A stretch of DNA of 64,000 nt from Coprinopsis marcescibilis. Its lineage: Eukaryota > Basidiomycota > Agaricomycetes > Agaricales > Psathyrellaceae. Both the position numbers and the translations under genes were made by a program. This document shows, piece after piece, positions 34,501 to 46,500 of this stretch (position 1 is its first letter; each line of letters starts with the position of its first letter). The DNA lies in the NCBI GenBank assembly GCA_004369085.1, contig ML210218.1, forward strand, positions 1 through 64,000. The letters run 5' to 3'. Under the pieces are notes generated by a model. That model was not told the DNA's origin, did not search any database, and was given only the letters and a program-made list of their open reading frames with translations.

Positions 34501-36737
34501 GTCCCTTTCGCGCCGGATGATCCCCGTAACCGCCAACCCGAACATGTCACAGTAGCTTTATCATAATATCAGAGCACCATCACATCCAAGCTCCAAACCC
34601 ACCACATATAGGCGCGTTAGTGGCCCCTCTAATTGCAATTCTTTTCATTTCGCTCGTAATCAACCGCTCATCAAGCGATTTATCAGTGGCCATTGTACGA
34701 GAAAATAGACAATAAATGCAATTAATTAATCAACATGTCCGGTGTGGTTCGTCTGAGCCAAGCGATCTGGCGCCGTCTCCTCCACTCTATCTGCGCGTGC
34801 TGCTATGTACAAGGCGCTGATAGTAGATCTAAAGGCGGCTTTTGCACGACGGGGGCTGTCTAATCCTGCCCTGACCTTTCATGCCGACTTGGACTTTTGA
34901 CGACTCTCGAGTTCGGTTCGTTTGAGCGCCGATTCGAACCCTAATTCCACTTCCATCCCTTCCATCCTTCACCGAAACTGACTCAGACACTACTACAAAT
35001 TAGTTAGTACTACTATTAATAGTAGCACCATCCATCAATACTTCAGTCCTTCCCCGCAGATGATCATGAGTGGGCGGGCTGTTCCAGCCTTCAAACGTCG
35101 CTCCAAAGCGATCTATGAAAAGTCCAGCCTCAGGCACACCTCTCCACTAAGTACACACAACATCAAAAAACCCCTTCCCATCCCCATCCCAAGTCATTCC
35201 AACTTTCCATACTTACCTCCACTCAGCTATTTAGGTTGGGCTGGCCGAATGAGTTCGTGTTGGCGTCTATGTATGCAAATGTTATCCCCATGTGGCGAAT
35301 AAAAAGCGAATGTGTTCAGGAACGAACCCATGTTGCCACTGTTGGCATCACCATCGACACCGTCAGGGATTGAAAACTTTTAGCGTGATATGAGGCCTCG
35401 GGACCTTGATCCCAGGCCATATATGATACATACGCAGTTTGGGAATTGGGTATGGTTATGTTGCAGGCGGGATGTCAGGGGATGTCCTGGTGATTGAGTC
35501 GATGGGCTTTGCGAGAATGAGCGCGCCATCGGCGTTGCATCGAGAATCACAAATCAAGACCAGGCCATTGTACTTTTAAATTGCACTCGAGCCTCGACAA
35601 CTCGGAGAGGCGCGACGCACTCGGCATTTTATTTTACGGCAACTATCCGGGAGTGTACATCAAGCGCATTGTGCTGCGCTCGCAGTAGCAGCCTAGCAGG
35701 CGCGAATAACTTCGCATGTTGCAGCCACTCGGATCTCAACAGGGCGGGATGAAACGCACAGACACTAGTAATTACTATAGTAAGTATTATTTTGATGCAA
35801 GTAAACTTTCCACTGGGGCGGCGCGCCGCCGCCGGGTATGCGTGATGCGTGATGTATAACGTTACTTTTAGCGTCCCGTACCTTGCGACGACGAATTACA
35901 AGGGAGCGCAGCAGCCCCATTGGTCGGACAATAGGTTGGGTGGGTGCAACTGACGCCTCGACACAATGCGCTTTTAGTGGTTATATAAACGTGAATGGAT
36001 GAAATTTTTGTTTTTACTTTGTTGGCTGCTTGGAGTTGCCAGTGCGCCGACGCTGAAGGGGGAAGGAGAAAAAAGGTACCATAGGCTGGCTGAGATCTGA
36101 ATATCTGAATTCTTGGGGCGTCGGTCGCGAGCAGTAGCCTTGGTTACTTTGCAGATTCGAGATTTTGCTCGCTCGACGGACTTCCCACTGTGGTAACCGT
36201 CGGGGATGTCGAGCCGGGCAGGCAAGTGAAAAGGGAAGTGAGAACTTGCACAAGTCATGATGATGATGTACAAAGCTGGAAGGAGATGTTTTTTTGAAAA
36301 TCATACTATGTACTTACATATGTAATGTAGAAAACCTTAGTGTGAGACGAGTTGACCTGTGTACCGGCGATTCGAAACGAACCACAATCTCAAGCTGGGG
36401 AGAACAATACCTTCCTCGATGTGCTATAGCATCCAAGCCTAGTTCATACGTATAAAGAATCTTTGGCCTCAAAGAACTGGTACAACGAGGCAGAGGCAGT
36501 GCGTCGTGCTCATCGTTCGGGCGCCTAGTAATAGTAGTCCACTCACCTTGTACTATTTTCAAGCTCGAGAAAAAGACCGATCGTCCACCTTACTTCCGCT
36601 CAGCAACCCGACGCGCGCACAAAGGCTTAGGTACGCTGTAGATCAAAGACGGAATAGTAAGTAGCAGTAAGTACTTGCAACCAGGAGGACGGTGTTCGCC
36701 GTCAAGGCCGCATCACACGTTCAACGCAGAACTCTAG

Positions 36738-36758
36738 CGCGGCCGCGCGCGCGCGCGC
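36738..36758. repeat. (GC)n tract with adjoining NotI-like site
   Basis: An alternating GC run following GCGGCCGC, non-coding; such runs can adopt Z-DNA form. Confidence 0.85.
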
Positions 36759-38153
36759 AAGACCAACAACAACACAGCCATAGCTCACCACAAAACCTCC
36801 TTCGCCATCCAACACTTTGTTCCGAGGTTCATACGCTCACAAGCTCCACCACCCGACAGACTGCATCATCCAGACGCGTGGTGAGGTGTTATAATTACAT
36901 ATTCAGCGCCGCGGATGGGACTTGAGAGTAATGACAGCTATCCCCAACTAAAAATCCAACTCCCGTGCTCCTCGGCGCCTCAGTGCTCGAACACATGCGA
37001 GCGAGAAGAGGTTCATAGATCATGCCACTTGAATTTAATACATAGTAATACCATATGTAGGTAAGTACGGTAAATTCGTAAATGGGTAGGTAGTAAGAGT
37101 TTCAGTCTCGTACTAATTCGTAATGGCGACGCCGCGAATTTCGAAAGACCAACTTGCCTTGGGCGTAGACAGGTCTATCGTCTTTTACTCAAAGGTCACA
37201 CACGATCATCACCATCATCATCATGAAGATACTTGTCCTTACGATGTGGCAAGATACCAGATACGATACCAGAATCAAGAAATCAGGAAATCAAAAAAAG
37301 TAAAATCAAGATTCCAGCTCTCGAGCGCTCGCCGCTGGACCCGTCTCTAACCCCAATCTATCGACGTTGCTCAACGTCAGTCCAACGTAGTAACGTCTTA
37401 GTTGAAAGTTATGCAGCGGAGCAGGGAATTACCGGGACTCCGAGATTCGAGGGCCGCAGGGCGGCAAGAACAAGTTCAAGTTTTTGGAATGTCACCAACT
37501 TCTAGTATGTAGTCCCAGCCCATACACCCAATTCCGGTTGACTAAAGAGCTTTTGGCCAATGGCCATGACATCATCACCTGATATTCGAAATCCCCCGGC
37601 AAAGCCACCAGACGTAGCGTAGTCTGCTACGGTGGTACGGATACCTGCCGCTTTGCCGTCCTAGCAACGCAGCGTTTTCAAAAGCTCCAGCCCCCAGACC
37701 TCAAGTACGGGCAAATGCCCAATACGCGAGTCATCCAAATCAAGAGATGTTTATCACGTATCATCCTATATCACGTATCACTCACAGTATTATCTTGGTT
37801 CGAGCTAATTCCAGAGCGCACAGAGATTGAGACGGACACGGGGATGCGCAGCCGCAGCAAATCTATACTCAAGGTGACTGCCTCCTGAGTCCGCTCGGCA
37901 AGTGCATATCCATATCAGTAAGTAGTAACTGGCTGCATCCGAAAATCCAAGATGCTGCGGCCACCAGTCCCACGTTGGTCCACACTGGATTTTTACAGCA
38001 GTTGGTCCTTGGGGGCCTTGGATCGGCCATCCCATGCCCATGTCCATGTCATGCACCATTACCATTACCGTTACCAGTACATACTACGTACCCACCATCG
38101 GCTATAACCCACCCATGTGCACTCCAATTCCACACCCGATATATGATACAATA

Positions 38154-38176
38154 ACCCATACCCATACCCATACCCG
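38154..38176. repeat. (CCCATA)n short tandem repeat
   Basis: About three and a half copies of a hexamer. It resembles but is not the canonical telomere unit (CCCTAA), so there is no reason to call it telomeric. Confidence 0.85.
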
Positions 38177-38940
38177 TCAAAACTTAAAAGCGGTGTCACG
38201 CAAATGTCATGTCGTGTCCCGTCCTGTCGATCGCGTCTACGCTCCGTGCGCGTGACGCTGCTCCAACAGTACTAACAGCGGCTGGCCGCTGTACACCGCG
38301 TACACGCCCAAATTGAAAGCTGTGGAAAAACATTAGGCATTAGCAGGGCGCAGCAAGTGTCCGACACCGCACGTTGTCGATGCATATGGCATCCACCGTG
38401 CGGGTGTGCAAATGAAGGTTCTGACCTAACCTATGACGATCGTTATCGATTATCACAGGTCCAGGTGCCTTGTCCTCGACGCCCCACCAGCCGCAGTAAC
38501 AGTGCCCAGTGCCTCAAGGCCAACCCCAGAAAACACGCGCAGACCCACAGGGTTGTCAACGCTGATTGATTGGGATTTGCAATTCAAACGGTAAAAACCT
38601 GTCGTCCGCAGAGGGCCGTATCGTACTATTATCTACCTTGGACAATTAATCGCAGCCAGCACGAGTCGTAAAGTCCACTCACCACCCGAAATCGCAGATC
38701 GTTATCGTTTATCCAGCTCGGAGCAATTTCGCATCCACCTTACCCAGTACTGACTACCCGTATCTCACAAACTCGGTACTTCACCCAGTTACTGACTCAG
38801 GAGTGTTCACTCGCTAATGACTCGAATAGGAGCTAGAAAGTTTGTTTCAACGTTTGTTTGATCTTTGCAATTTTTGTACAGTACGGTGCTATTGTAAGAA
38901 AGAGTGTTCTTTGCGCTTTTAGCGTCTTCTTGTACAGACA

Positions 38941-38970
38941 GAGAGAGAGATATAAGAGAGAGAGAGAGAG
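38941..38970. repeat. (GA)n microsatellite
   Basis: Alternating GA with one TATAA interruption, about 250 bases beyond the stop codon of the cyclin gene and so possibly in its 3' UTR (CT-rich on the transcript strand). Confidence 0.9.
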
Positions 38971-39222
38971 TAAGTAGTAGGTAGGTTATATGCAATGAAT
39001 AAATGAGTGGGTGTGTGATGATTGTATGATGATGAATGCATGGAGACGAAACGATGAATGAAGGATAACTAGCTCTGGGCTGGCATGTAGGTAGTAATAG
39101 CAAGGGTAGTAAAAGTAGACAATAGTAATAATGCATCGTAGTGTAGAAGGACAAGACACGGGAACATGCAAGAACGAAAGCGATGAATGAAGAAACAAGA
39201 TATTGTCCAATGGATGATGAGA

Positions 39223-40587
39223 TTATGACGAGGCTGCCCTGGTCGAGCACCGTTTCACAGGTCGAGAGCCGTCAGTTGCATATCGCCCGTGGAGGGTGTA
39301 TGCGTATGGATGGGGTGCAGCAAGCTCGCGCTCGTTCCTCACGCTGAGCTTTGATGACTGGTTGCTGTGGCCGGGAAAGGGAAAGGACTTGAGGAGATCC
39401 ATCGTAGTCGCTCCAAAGCCACGCTTCTTCTGCGGGCTTGCGACCTCTTCCAACTTCATGTTCTCGGCTTCCGTCTCTCCGTCTTCGATGACAATGTACT
39501 GGGTCTGGAAATCCTCAGGAGTGGTAGGCGAAGGAGAATCGACGGAAGAAGACGACGAAGAGGAACTGAGGGAGGATGAAGATGGGGAGTGGCCATGTGT
39601 CCGTGGGTGGTGGATGGGCAGCGAGAGGGTTGCAGGTTCGGCGGGAACAGTGACGGATAGGGGAGCTGGGATTGAGCGTCTGTGGTTGCGGGGCTTGGCG
39701 GGTTCGGCAGTCTTTTTCTGGCTGGTGCTGTCGTAGAGGAAGAACTTGGAGCCCGAGGATTTCTGCTGCTGCTTCTGGAGCAGCTCGAGCTGGCGTCTCT
39801 GTTCTTTCTCCTGCTTGGCCTGCTTCTGCCTTTCCTCCCGCTCCCGCTCCTCTACAGCCCACTCCAACCCGGCCCAGAGTGCAAGAACCTCGTTCTCGGA
39901 CACACCGAGTTCCCATTCGAGCACCCCGAGGAATTCTCGCTCGATGCGGCCAACATCACGCTTGCCGAAGACACCGGTGCACAGAGCCCAGTGGACGTTC
40001 TTGAGTGTGCTGTCGTTTGCGTATTTGCTTGCGACAATGAGTGCTCCAAGGAAGACACGCTCGAGTGCCCACTCCTCCAAAGCGATGTGGAGATATGGAC
40101 GTGCGCGGTTGATGTAGACGAGGGCCAGGAGGAGGGTGGGCGTGGTGATCTCGGCGCGGGTAATTACCGTGGTGGCAAATGTGGTGAACTTTTGTTGGGT
40201 GAGATTGCGAGGGCGAGCGGGGAATGAGGTGGCTTTTGAAGACGACGAGACGGGCAGCAGAGTGGATGGGCGACTCATGGCATGGTCGACGGTCTCGATT
40301 ACCTGGTCAACGACATAGTCTATCAAAGACAATTAGCATCGACTTCAAGGATTGTTAATGAGGTACGTACCGATCAAGTGCTGGGTGATCTTGATGTTCA
40401 CAAGACTCAGGGTGTGGGGCGAGTGCAGCGAGGAGTCGACGAGCGAATGGGGGTTGATTGCAGGCGAGCTGGCTGATGTTCTTGAGGACGACGAGGAGGC
40501 CATGGAGAACAGCGAGCTCGAGGATGAGCTCGAGGATGACGACGATGAGGAGGGCGAACTCATATGGATATCGGAGTGGGAGGTCAT
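39223..40587 (-). CDS. PCL/PHO80-type cyclin (2 exons)
   Basis: Model: complement(join(39223..40319,40371..40587)), 437 aa, one 51-nt intron in phase 1. Residues 10-45 are dominated by serine (a run of 13 or more). The cyclin box spans about 110-222: RNLTQQKFTTFATTVITRAE, LALVYINRARPYL, ERVFLGALIVASKYANDS, and REFLGVLEWELGVSENEV. This order fits fungal PCL1/2-like cyclins, which activate the Pho85-type CDK and act in G1 progression, polarity or nutrient response. A charged Gln/Glu/Lys stretch at about 226-265 could form a coiled coil. The tail is Ser/Pro-rich with possible SP/TP phosphorylation sites and ends unremarkably. It is the only well-supported gene in 31 kb. The exact PCL subtype and CDK partner are inferred from family. 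Confidence 0.9.
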
Positions 40588-43500
40588 GTCGCTAGTTTGC
40601 AGGGGGGCGGCGGGAAAGAAGCTGCAGGCCTTTGAGGGCTTAATATACTTGGTCTGTCATGCATAATAAAAGAGAAAACAGTGCAAGATTGGGCGTCTCT
40701 CCGTAGCCTGTAATGCTCCCGATAAGGCTGCGTAAGCCGATCCCGATCTCCGATTCACATCTCAGATCTACCTCCGACCGGCTCGAACGCGTCAGCATCG
40801 GACTCGGATCCCAACTCTGCCGACTCACCATGACTCGGTTTGTGGTTCGTCTGCCTGATATGGAACTAAGCCAACTCATTGTGCCGGCGAGCCACGTCTG
40901 TTGGTGCGCGCCCTGTCAGTGCGCCCCCTCCCGCCTCCCCGACTCTTTTTGACCAGGTGAACCACTTTACATTGCTCTGCCGCTTTCGGCACCATATCCC
41001 ACAAATTCAATGTCGCTGACCGATTCTCTGACCAATCTATAATCAGCGCTGCGTCATGTATTATCTCTATCCGTTGCCGATGTTACCCGGCCTATTACCA
41101 CTAGTCATCACGTTCATCCTCAGCTTACACTCTCTACCACATCCCTTCACCAAACCACATCCAGCCTCATTCCACGTCAGAATTTACTCCCACGGCAACC
41201 ATTCCCCATCGACCAAATTCAGCCGGCTAGGATCCCCCGCTCCAGTCTTTTCATTACAACGGTCGCTATAATTTCTTTCCCAGAAGCCGTCGCTCGACTA
41301 CGCCCGGGGTCTCTAGTCGTCCTAGGGCTGGAAACATCTCCCAACTCCACTCTTTCGCTGCGGTCTCTGCTACTCCTGTTGATCATCATAGCCTCTTTGC
41401 ATCTCCTAGTGTCTCGACCTGCACCCTAGGACCCTACTTGCAAGCTAGTCTAGGGCGCACGAGCGTGTCTGATCGTCACTGCTATTTTAGTCCCACTAAT
41501 GGAGTTCTATTTCTGGAATACCACTTGACTTTGACACGGGACTGACACTGGACTTCTTCGAGGATTCAAGGAATATGGAAATTTGGAATAATCTGCGTGG
41601 CGATCCAACGAATTCCCTTGGTCTCTTCCTATTTCACCGTCGCTTGACACGCCAAGAATCTCCACCTACTTTGTAGCAAGTCCGTTTCTTTAATTCCGGC
41701 TACTTAGCAGTCTCAACTGTTTAATATGCTTCGAGGGTTTGCATTTGGGTTATCCTAATCCCATATCCCTAGCCAACTAATTAACCTTTCCTTCTTTTCG
41801 CAACCTTCATTGCTACCTTGAACCATCGAGACCGCAGCGCCACCAAAAGCCTTCAACAGCGAAGAAATTACGAAACCGCCCTACCACACGCAGATATGTA
41901 TCCCAAATGGACTTTTGGTGTTCCAGTTGAAGCTGGACGACGAGCCTAGGACGCGATGGATACCCTACCCCCGTAAACCTAGACACCCGACAAATCTTTC
42001 GCGTGTCGGTTTTCTTGCTCCTCGACAACAGGATCAGCGACCTCTACAGCTATGACCAACTCTCGGGCAACAATCACCATCCCGCTCAGGGTTCGCCGTC
42101 CCCCATACGCAGTCCTGATCTAACCCGCTCGTTTTAAGAACAAAACGAGTCTGGCGCGCAGGCAGGTTGGCGCAGCTTTCAGGGTCCCGCCCTCAGCGTT
42201 CCTACACAGCACCGTACATGCGCCCCTCTCACAGCTTTTAGCGTCCAGATACAGGAACCAAAAACCTAATCCGGGATGTATAGTAGTCTATAGCCTGCCT
42301 CCCTGCCTGGCTTGCTTGGGATCCGGTTGCCGTCCATGCGTTACTACGCTATATCGCCAGTGTAAGCATCCAGTCCACTGCGACATCAAAATATTCCTGT
42401 TCCAGGCAGTCATTTCCGGTTTGATATGATATTGCTACGATATCGCTATGCGTATTATTATGATGGCGGGTACTCAGAGTGAGTCAGGACACGCGTGCGA
42501 GTTTTATGTCGGGGAGCCTTGAGGCTTTGGGTGGCAGCAAGTGGGACCGGCTACGGCTGCAAATACTACTTCCCTCATCATCGTGATTTATCAGAATCAG
42601 TAATCGAATCATAATTTATTGTCATCATCCGAGTCAGACATCAGTCAGTTATTGCACGCAATTCAGTAGGGTACCTACTATCGTGGGTGGAAATTACGGA
42701 TTGGAGTCAAGAGACCTAGGTTAGCGGGTAGTGCTCTTTGAGGCCGGAGAGGTGGTGAGAGGTGCGTAAACTGTACTGTGGGGTAGGGTAGAGGAAGACA
42801 TGTCGGTGTAGGTCCCAGGGTCCATCATCATCAAGCGGTGTGATACATATCAGGTTCACTCCCCCTCGGACTTGGGATGGATACATAGCTCAGATGTTGA
42901 TGGTGGTCCGAGTCTGGTGCCTGTGAATGTGGGGAAGGGAAGAAGGAAAATAGTACTTCCGTCCACCGAGGTGGAATTCAATTCAATTGTATTAGTTCGG
43001 GGAACACACTTGGATGTTAAGCTGCTGTATGGGATGGGAATTTGTAAGATGGGTCCACAAAGCGGAGTTGGCCGTTGGCCTTCTTGGGTGTCGCAGAGCT
43101 CTGGCGCAGTGGATATGGCTATCACTCGGACATGTCCAAGTAGGATGGTTTGGCTTGTGCACCTGGAGTTCATCTTGGATAACTATTTTAGTGATAGATG
43201 CATTCTTGTATAAGTATGTATATTGATGTCGAGTTTAACGCCACGAGCGACCGTGGCGGGGCATGACAGTCGGGACTTACTAAATAGTTAGTAACGAGCT
43301 CAGAAGACGTCTGTGTAGTTTAATTATTGAGGGGAGTGGGTGTGTTGTTATGCTAGCGGCTAGCGGCTGTGGTAGTACACTGGCCAGGTTCTTTCATAAG
43401 TTAATATCACCAGGTTCAACTTCTACTATATGTACTACTACTATGTACTACTTGGCTCCTCGACACCCGGTCATCCACCCATCCCACAGACCTGATGCCC

Positions 43501-46500
43501 ACCTGTTACTTTGCTCCCCCGCTACACCAAGTAAAGCGCTCCATAATATCCATTAAACGCTCGCTCCTTCTTCGTCTTCTTCTACTTCTTTATATTCAAT
43601 CTCATTTAAATACTCATTCATTCCCTCTGTGGCACATATTAACTTTCCAGCTCTCGTTACCACGCAAGCGAAAATAGACCGGGCTCAGTGTCTAGTGATT
43701 TTTGTACTAGTCTAGTAGGGACTAGGATAGGCATACGTCATAACATGGCGTACTCCGAGTCCGTCGTGAAGCTAAAAATAGTGCTAGACGCGGACATATG
43801 CTAATTAAGCGTCGGCATGGTTAACGAGAGGGGATGGACAGGCGCAAACTTTATCTTTATCCGGAGAGACTAGGTGGACGAGCTGCATAATGGCTAGAGT
43901 AGTATGTAGAGCTGGGCTAGATACGTATGAACCCGGCTGATGATGCGCCGTGGGTATGGAGGAATCCTACATAGACGAAGGTAATGCTAGAGATATTTTA
44001 AGGCATGAACGTGCCATGTGCCATGGACGGGAGGTGCGCTGCAGCCGACGACACCGGCCGGGCTTTTCGAATACCGGGTCCAAATTCTATTATTTCTCCT
44101 TTCAACCGTTGTCCTCCTCCTTTGCATTATGATTGTCCATACGCATCATTCTTGTTCTTCAGAGTTTCCAAATACTTACTAATATTTGCTGGCTCTGGGT
44201 GAACTGGATGGATGGGGAAGGAGCATGAGTAAAACAACATTAAACTGTATCCTGGACGTCACGACACGGGAGTGCTCGAGTGTTTCGCCGAGGATGATAC
44301 GCCCGCTGTGGTCTCTGTCGGCCTGTCGTAGCATCAACAAGGGTCTCGACTCTCCCAATTTTAATGACACGGCGTAGACAGTACATAAAGTAAAGTATAA
44401 CACGGTAAGGATCCAAGGATCCAATCCACCAATGTGTTCAAGTTTCAAGTTGTTGTGCCTGACGACCAGTGACTGACTGAGGCGTTCGAGTTGGTCGGTG
44501 ATAACCAGCTTCAAGCGCACTGGCAAATTCCAGGTTTGTTGGATGATAATGACTCGGGCGCAGTTAAGTACTCGGATGGGACGAGCGCCAAATCTCGAAC
44601 TGGGTCGTGCGCCGTACGGGCTGCCACATACGTGGACCGCCCCGTCGAGTTCGAACAACATCGAATAACGAGCGCCCAAGATCCAAACCACGTAGTCATA
44701 ATCTTAAAATTATACCACCGCGTCCAACTCTAAATTCATAAGCTCCCAAGTTCGTAGGCTTTGGTAAAGGGTATATGCAGACGCCGGGCGCAGAGTCATG
44801 CTAATCCGAAGCGAACAAGAGCCTCGGATAGCCAACCGCAGAACGCGAAAATCGGGGTTTCACTCAAGTTTCATTGTCAGCACCACAGTTACTAACATAT
44901 GTGTACCACTACTGTCAACGTCAACGCTGGAACCGGTTGCAATTGATGTGCAGCCCGCAGGCGCGGCATTATGGACTCTGCAAACGGCACTCGAGGGAGG
45001 CAGGCCGGTGATTTAAAGCAAGGGAACGTACATCCCATTTCGCGACCGACCGACCGACCTTGGTGGAACTTTGCAGGAAGCTGACGTTGCGGACAGTGAT
45101 GATTTCACAGCACGGCATCCACTTCCGCGCGCTCGCTCGATAATGGTTTTGTCATACGTAGTACTACGATAGCGTGACAACGTCGGCATGGCTGCGTTGG
45201 GGGATTTAAAGGGTCCGCAGTGTGTCTCTCGCCGTGCTCACAGGAGCCGCGGCTGCGCGGCACGAAAGCGTTGGAATACGTCGTTGAATAAGCTGTGAGG
45301 AGTCAGCGCGCGGCTCATCTAGGTTCTTTCCGTTCGACGTTTGGGGAAGTTGGACGGCGGTTTTTGAGCACTGCCTGGTTTTGAATTGGGCGTTCTATCA
45401 ACTTGGGGGAAGGGTGGGTCGGTAGCGACGGCACTGTGAATTTCTTGGATCATAATCATAATCATAATACCACAGTCAGCTCGCGCTCGTCAGTGGTACA
45501 CCCCGAGCTTGAAAAGGCAGGACGGAAAGTTGGAACGGATATGGCATTCCGGGCTTGATATATTAATGGATATGAGCATCAGCATCAGTACTAGCTTCCG
45601 GTTATCCCTATTTCAACGTTGGCAGAGTCCAATTCAACCAGCTTGACGGTGCAACTGAGTACGATCTCTACCTGTCTAGTAGTACTATGCGCAAGATCAA
45701 TCATGAGTTGTAATCGTAACCCAGCAGTAATGATGGCGGGAAGCTTGAGAACGGGAAGAGTAAGCAGCAGGAGGGCCAATTGAATTGAGTAGTATGTCCA
45801 GTGAGGTCCTCCCTCAACGTGAGGACCGTGCTGCGGAGAGCCGGGGTGCTCGGGGTGCCAAAAATGTATGTGGTAGTAGTACTTGTACCGAGTCGTCAGC
45901 TTGAAGGAGTTTTGAATTGAATTGAATCTATGAACCTGAGAAAGCATGAGCAACCAGGATTACTGACAGACGGCTCGTGTTACTTATCTACCAATTACCG
46001 ACTAGAACTCCGATGTTTTATCTCGGAGACACACTTGAATCAACTTTAAGTGATCCCAGGTCGGACGGCTCCCTTCACGGAATAAATATCGTGCACACAA
46101 AGAGCATACTTGGATAACTATCAACGGCGGTGCATGATGTGGTATGCAGGCACATAACATGCCTGGCAGGTGCTTTACCTAGCTCTGCCTTGAGGCGCCA
46201 GTGGAAACCTAGCAGCGCGAGCCCGAAATGAATCTGGGGTTGCGCGAGGCTTGCTGCCGACATTGACGGAGGTAAGTAAGCGTATTCGGGTATCATGAGT
46301 TCCATTTAATAGTATACAACGTCGTTTGATCAGTCCAACCTACTAGCAGAGTGCCTTTACAATACAGTTGGAAATAGGATTGTTGTTCGTGGGGTGAATA
46401 TGTGAGATGTGAGCTTGAAAGCTTCGCCAAGTGCGGAGGTTAAGTCCTGCGGCCATTTGATCCCAAATGAAACGGTCGGCCTTGGGTTTGGTACGCCCGA

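Larger units (their letters stand above)
23334..39222. other. Gene-poor region, left part
   Basis: Nearly 16 kb without a gene I can support. Open frames are short, lack ATG starts or family resemblance, and do not chain through splice sites. Contents noted: an assembly gap (23507-23516); a hydrophobic-frame cluster on the minus strand at about 26.0-26.9 kb that may be a decayed membrane-protein gene; a hydrophilic frame ending at a good GTAAGT donor on the minus strand at about 33115-33240; and simple repeats (G11 at 31246, CCA at 31491, GC at 36745, CCCATA at 38154, GA at 38941). No transposase, reverse transcriptase or integrase motif is seen. It could be intergenic sequence grown by now unrecognisable repeats. 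Confidence 0.5.

Noticed and set aside
38154..38176. CCCATA repeat as an internal telomere trace
   Set aside because: Too short, and the unit differs from the usual fungal telomere repeat CCCTAA.
44179..44691. 170-codon minus-strand frame
   Set aside because: No family match, no supporting splice or promoter signals; consistent with chance in non-coding DNA.
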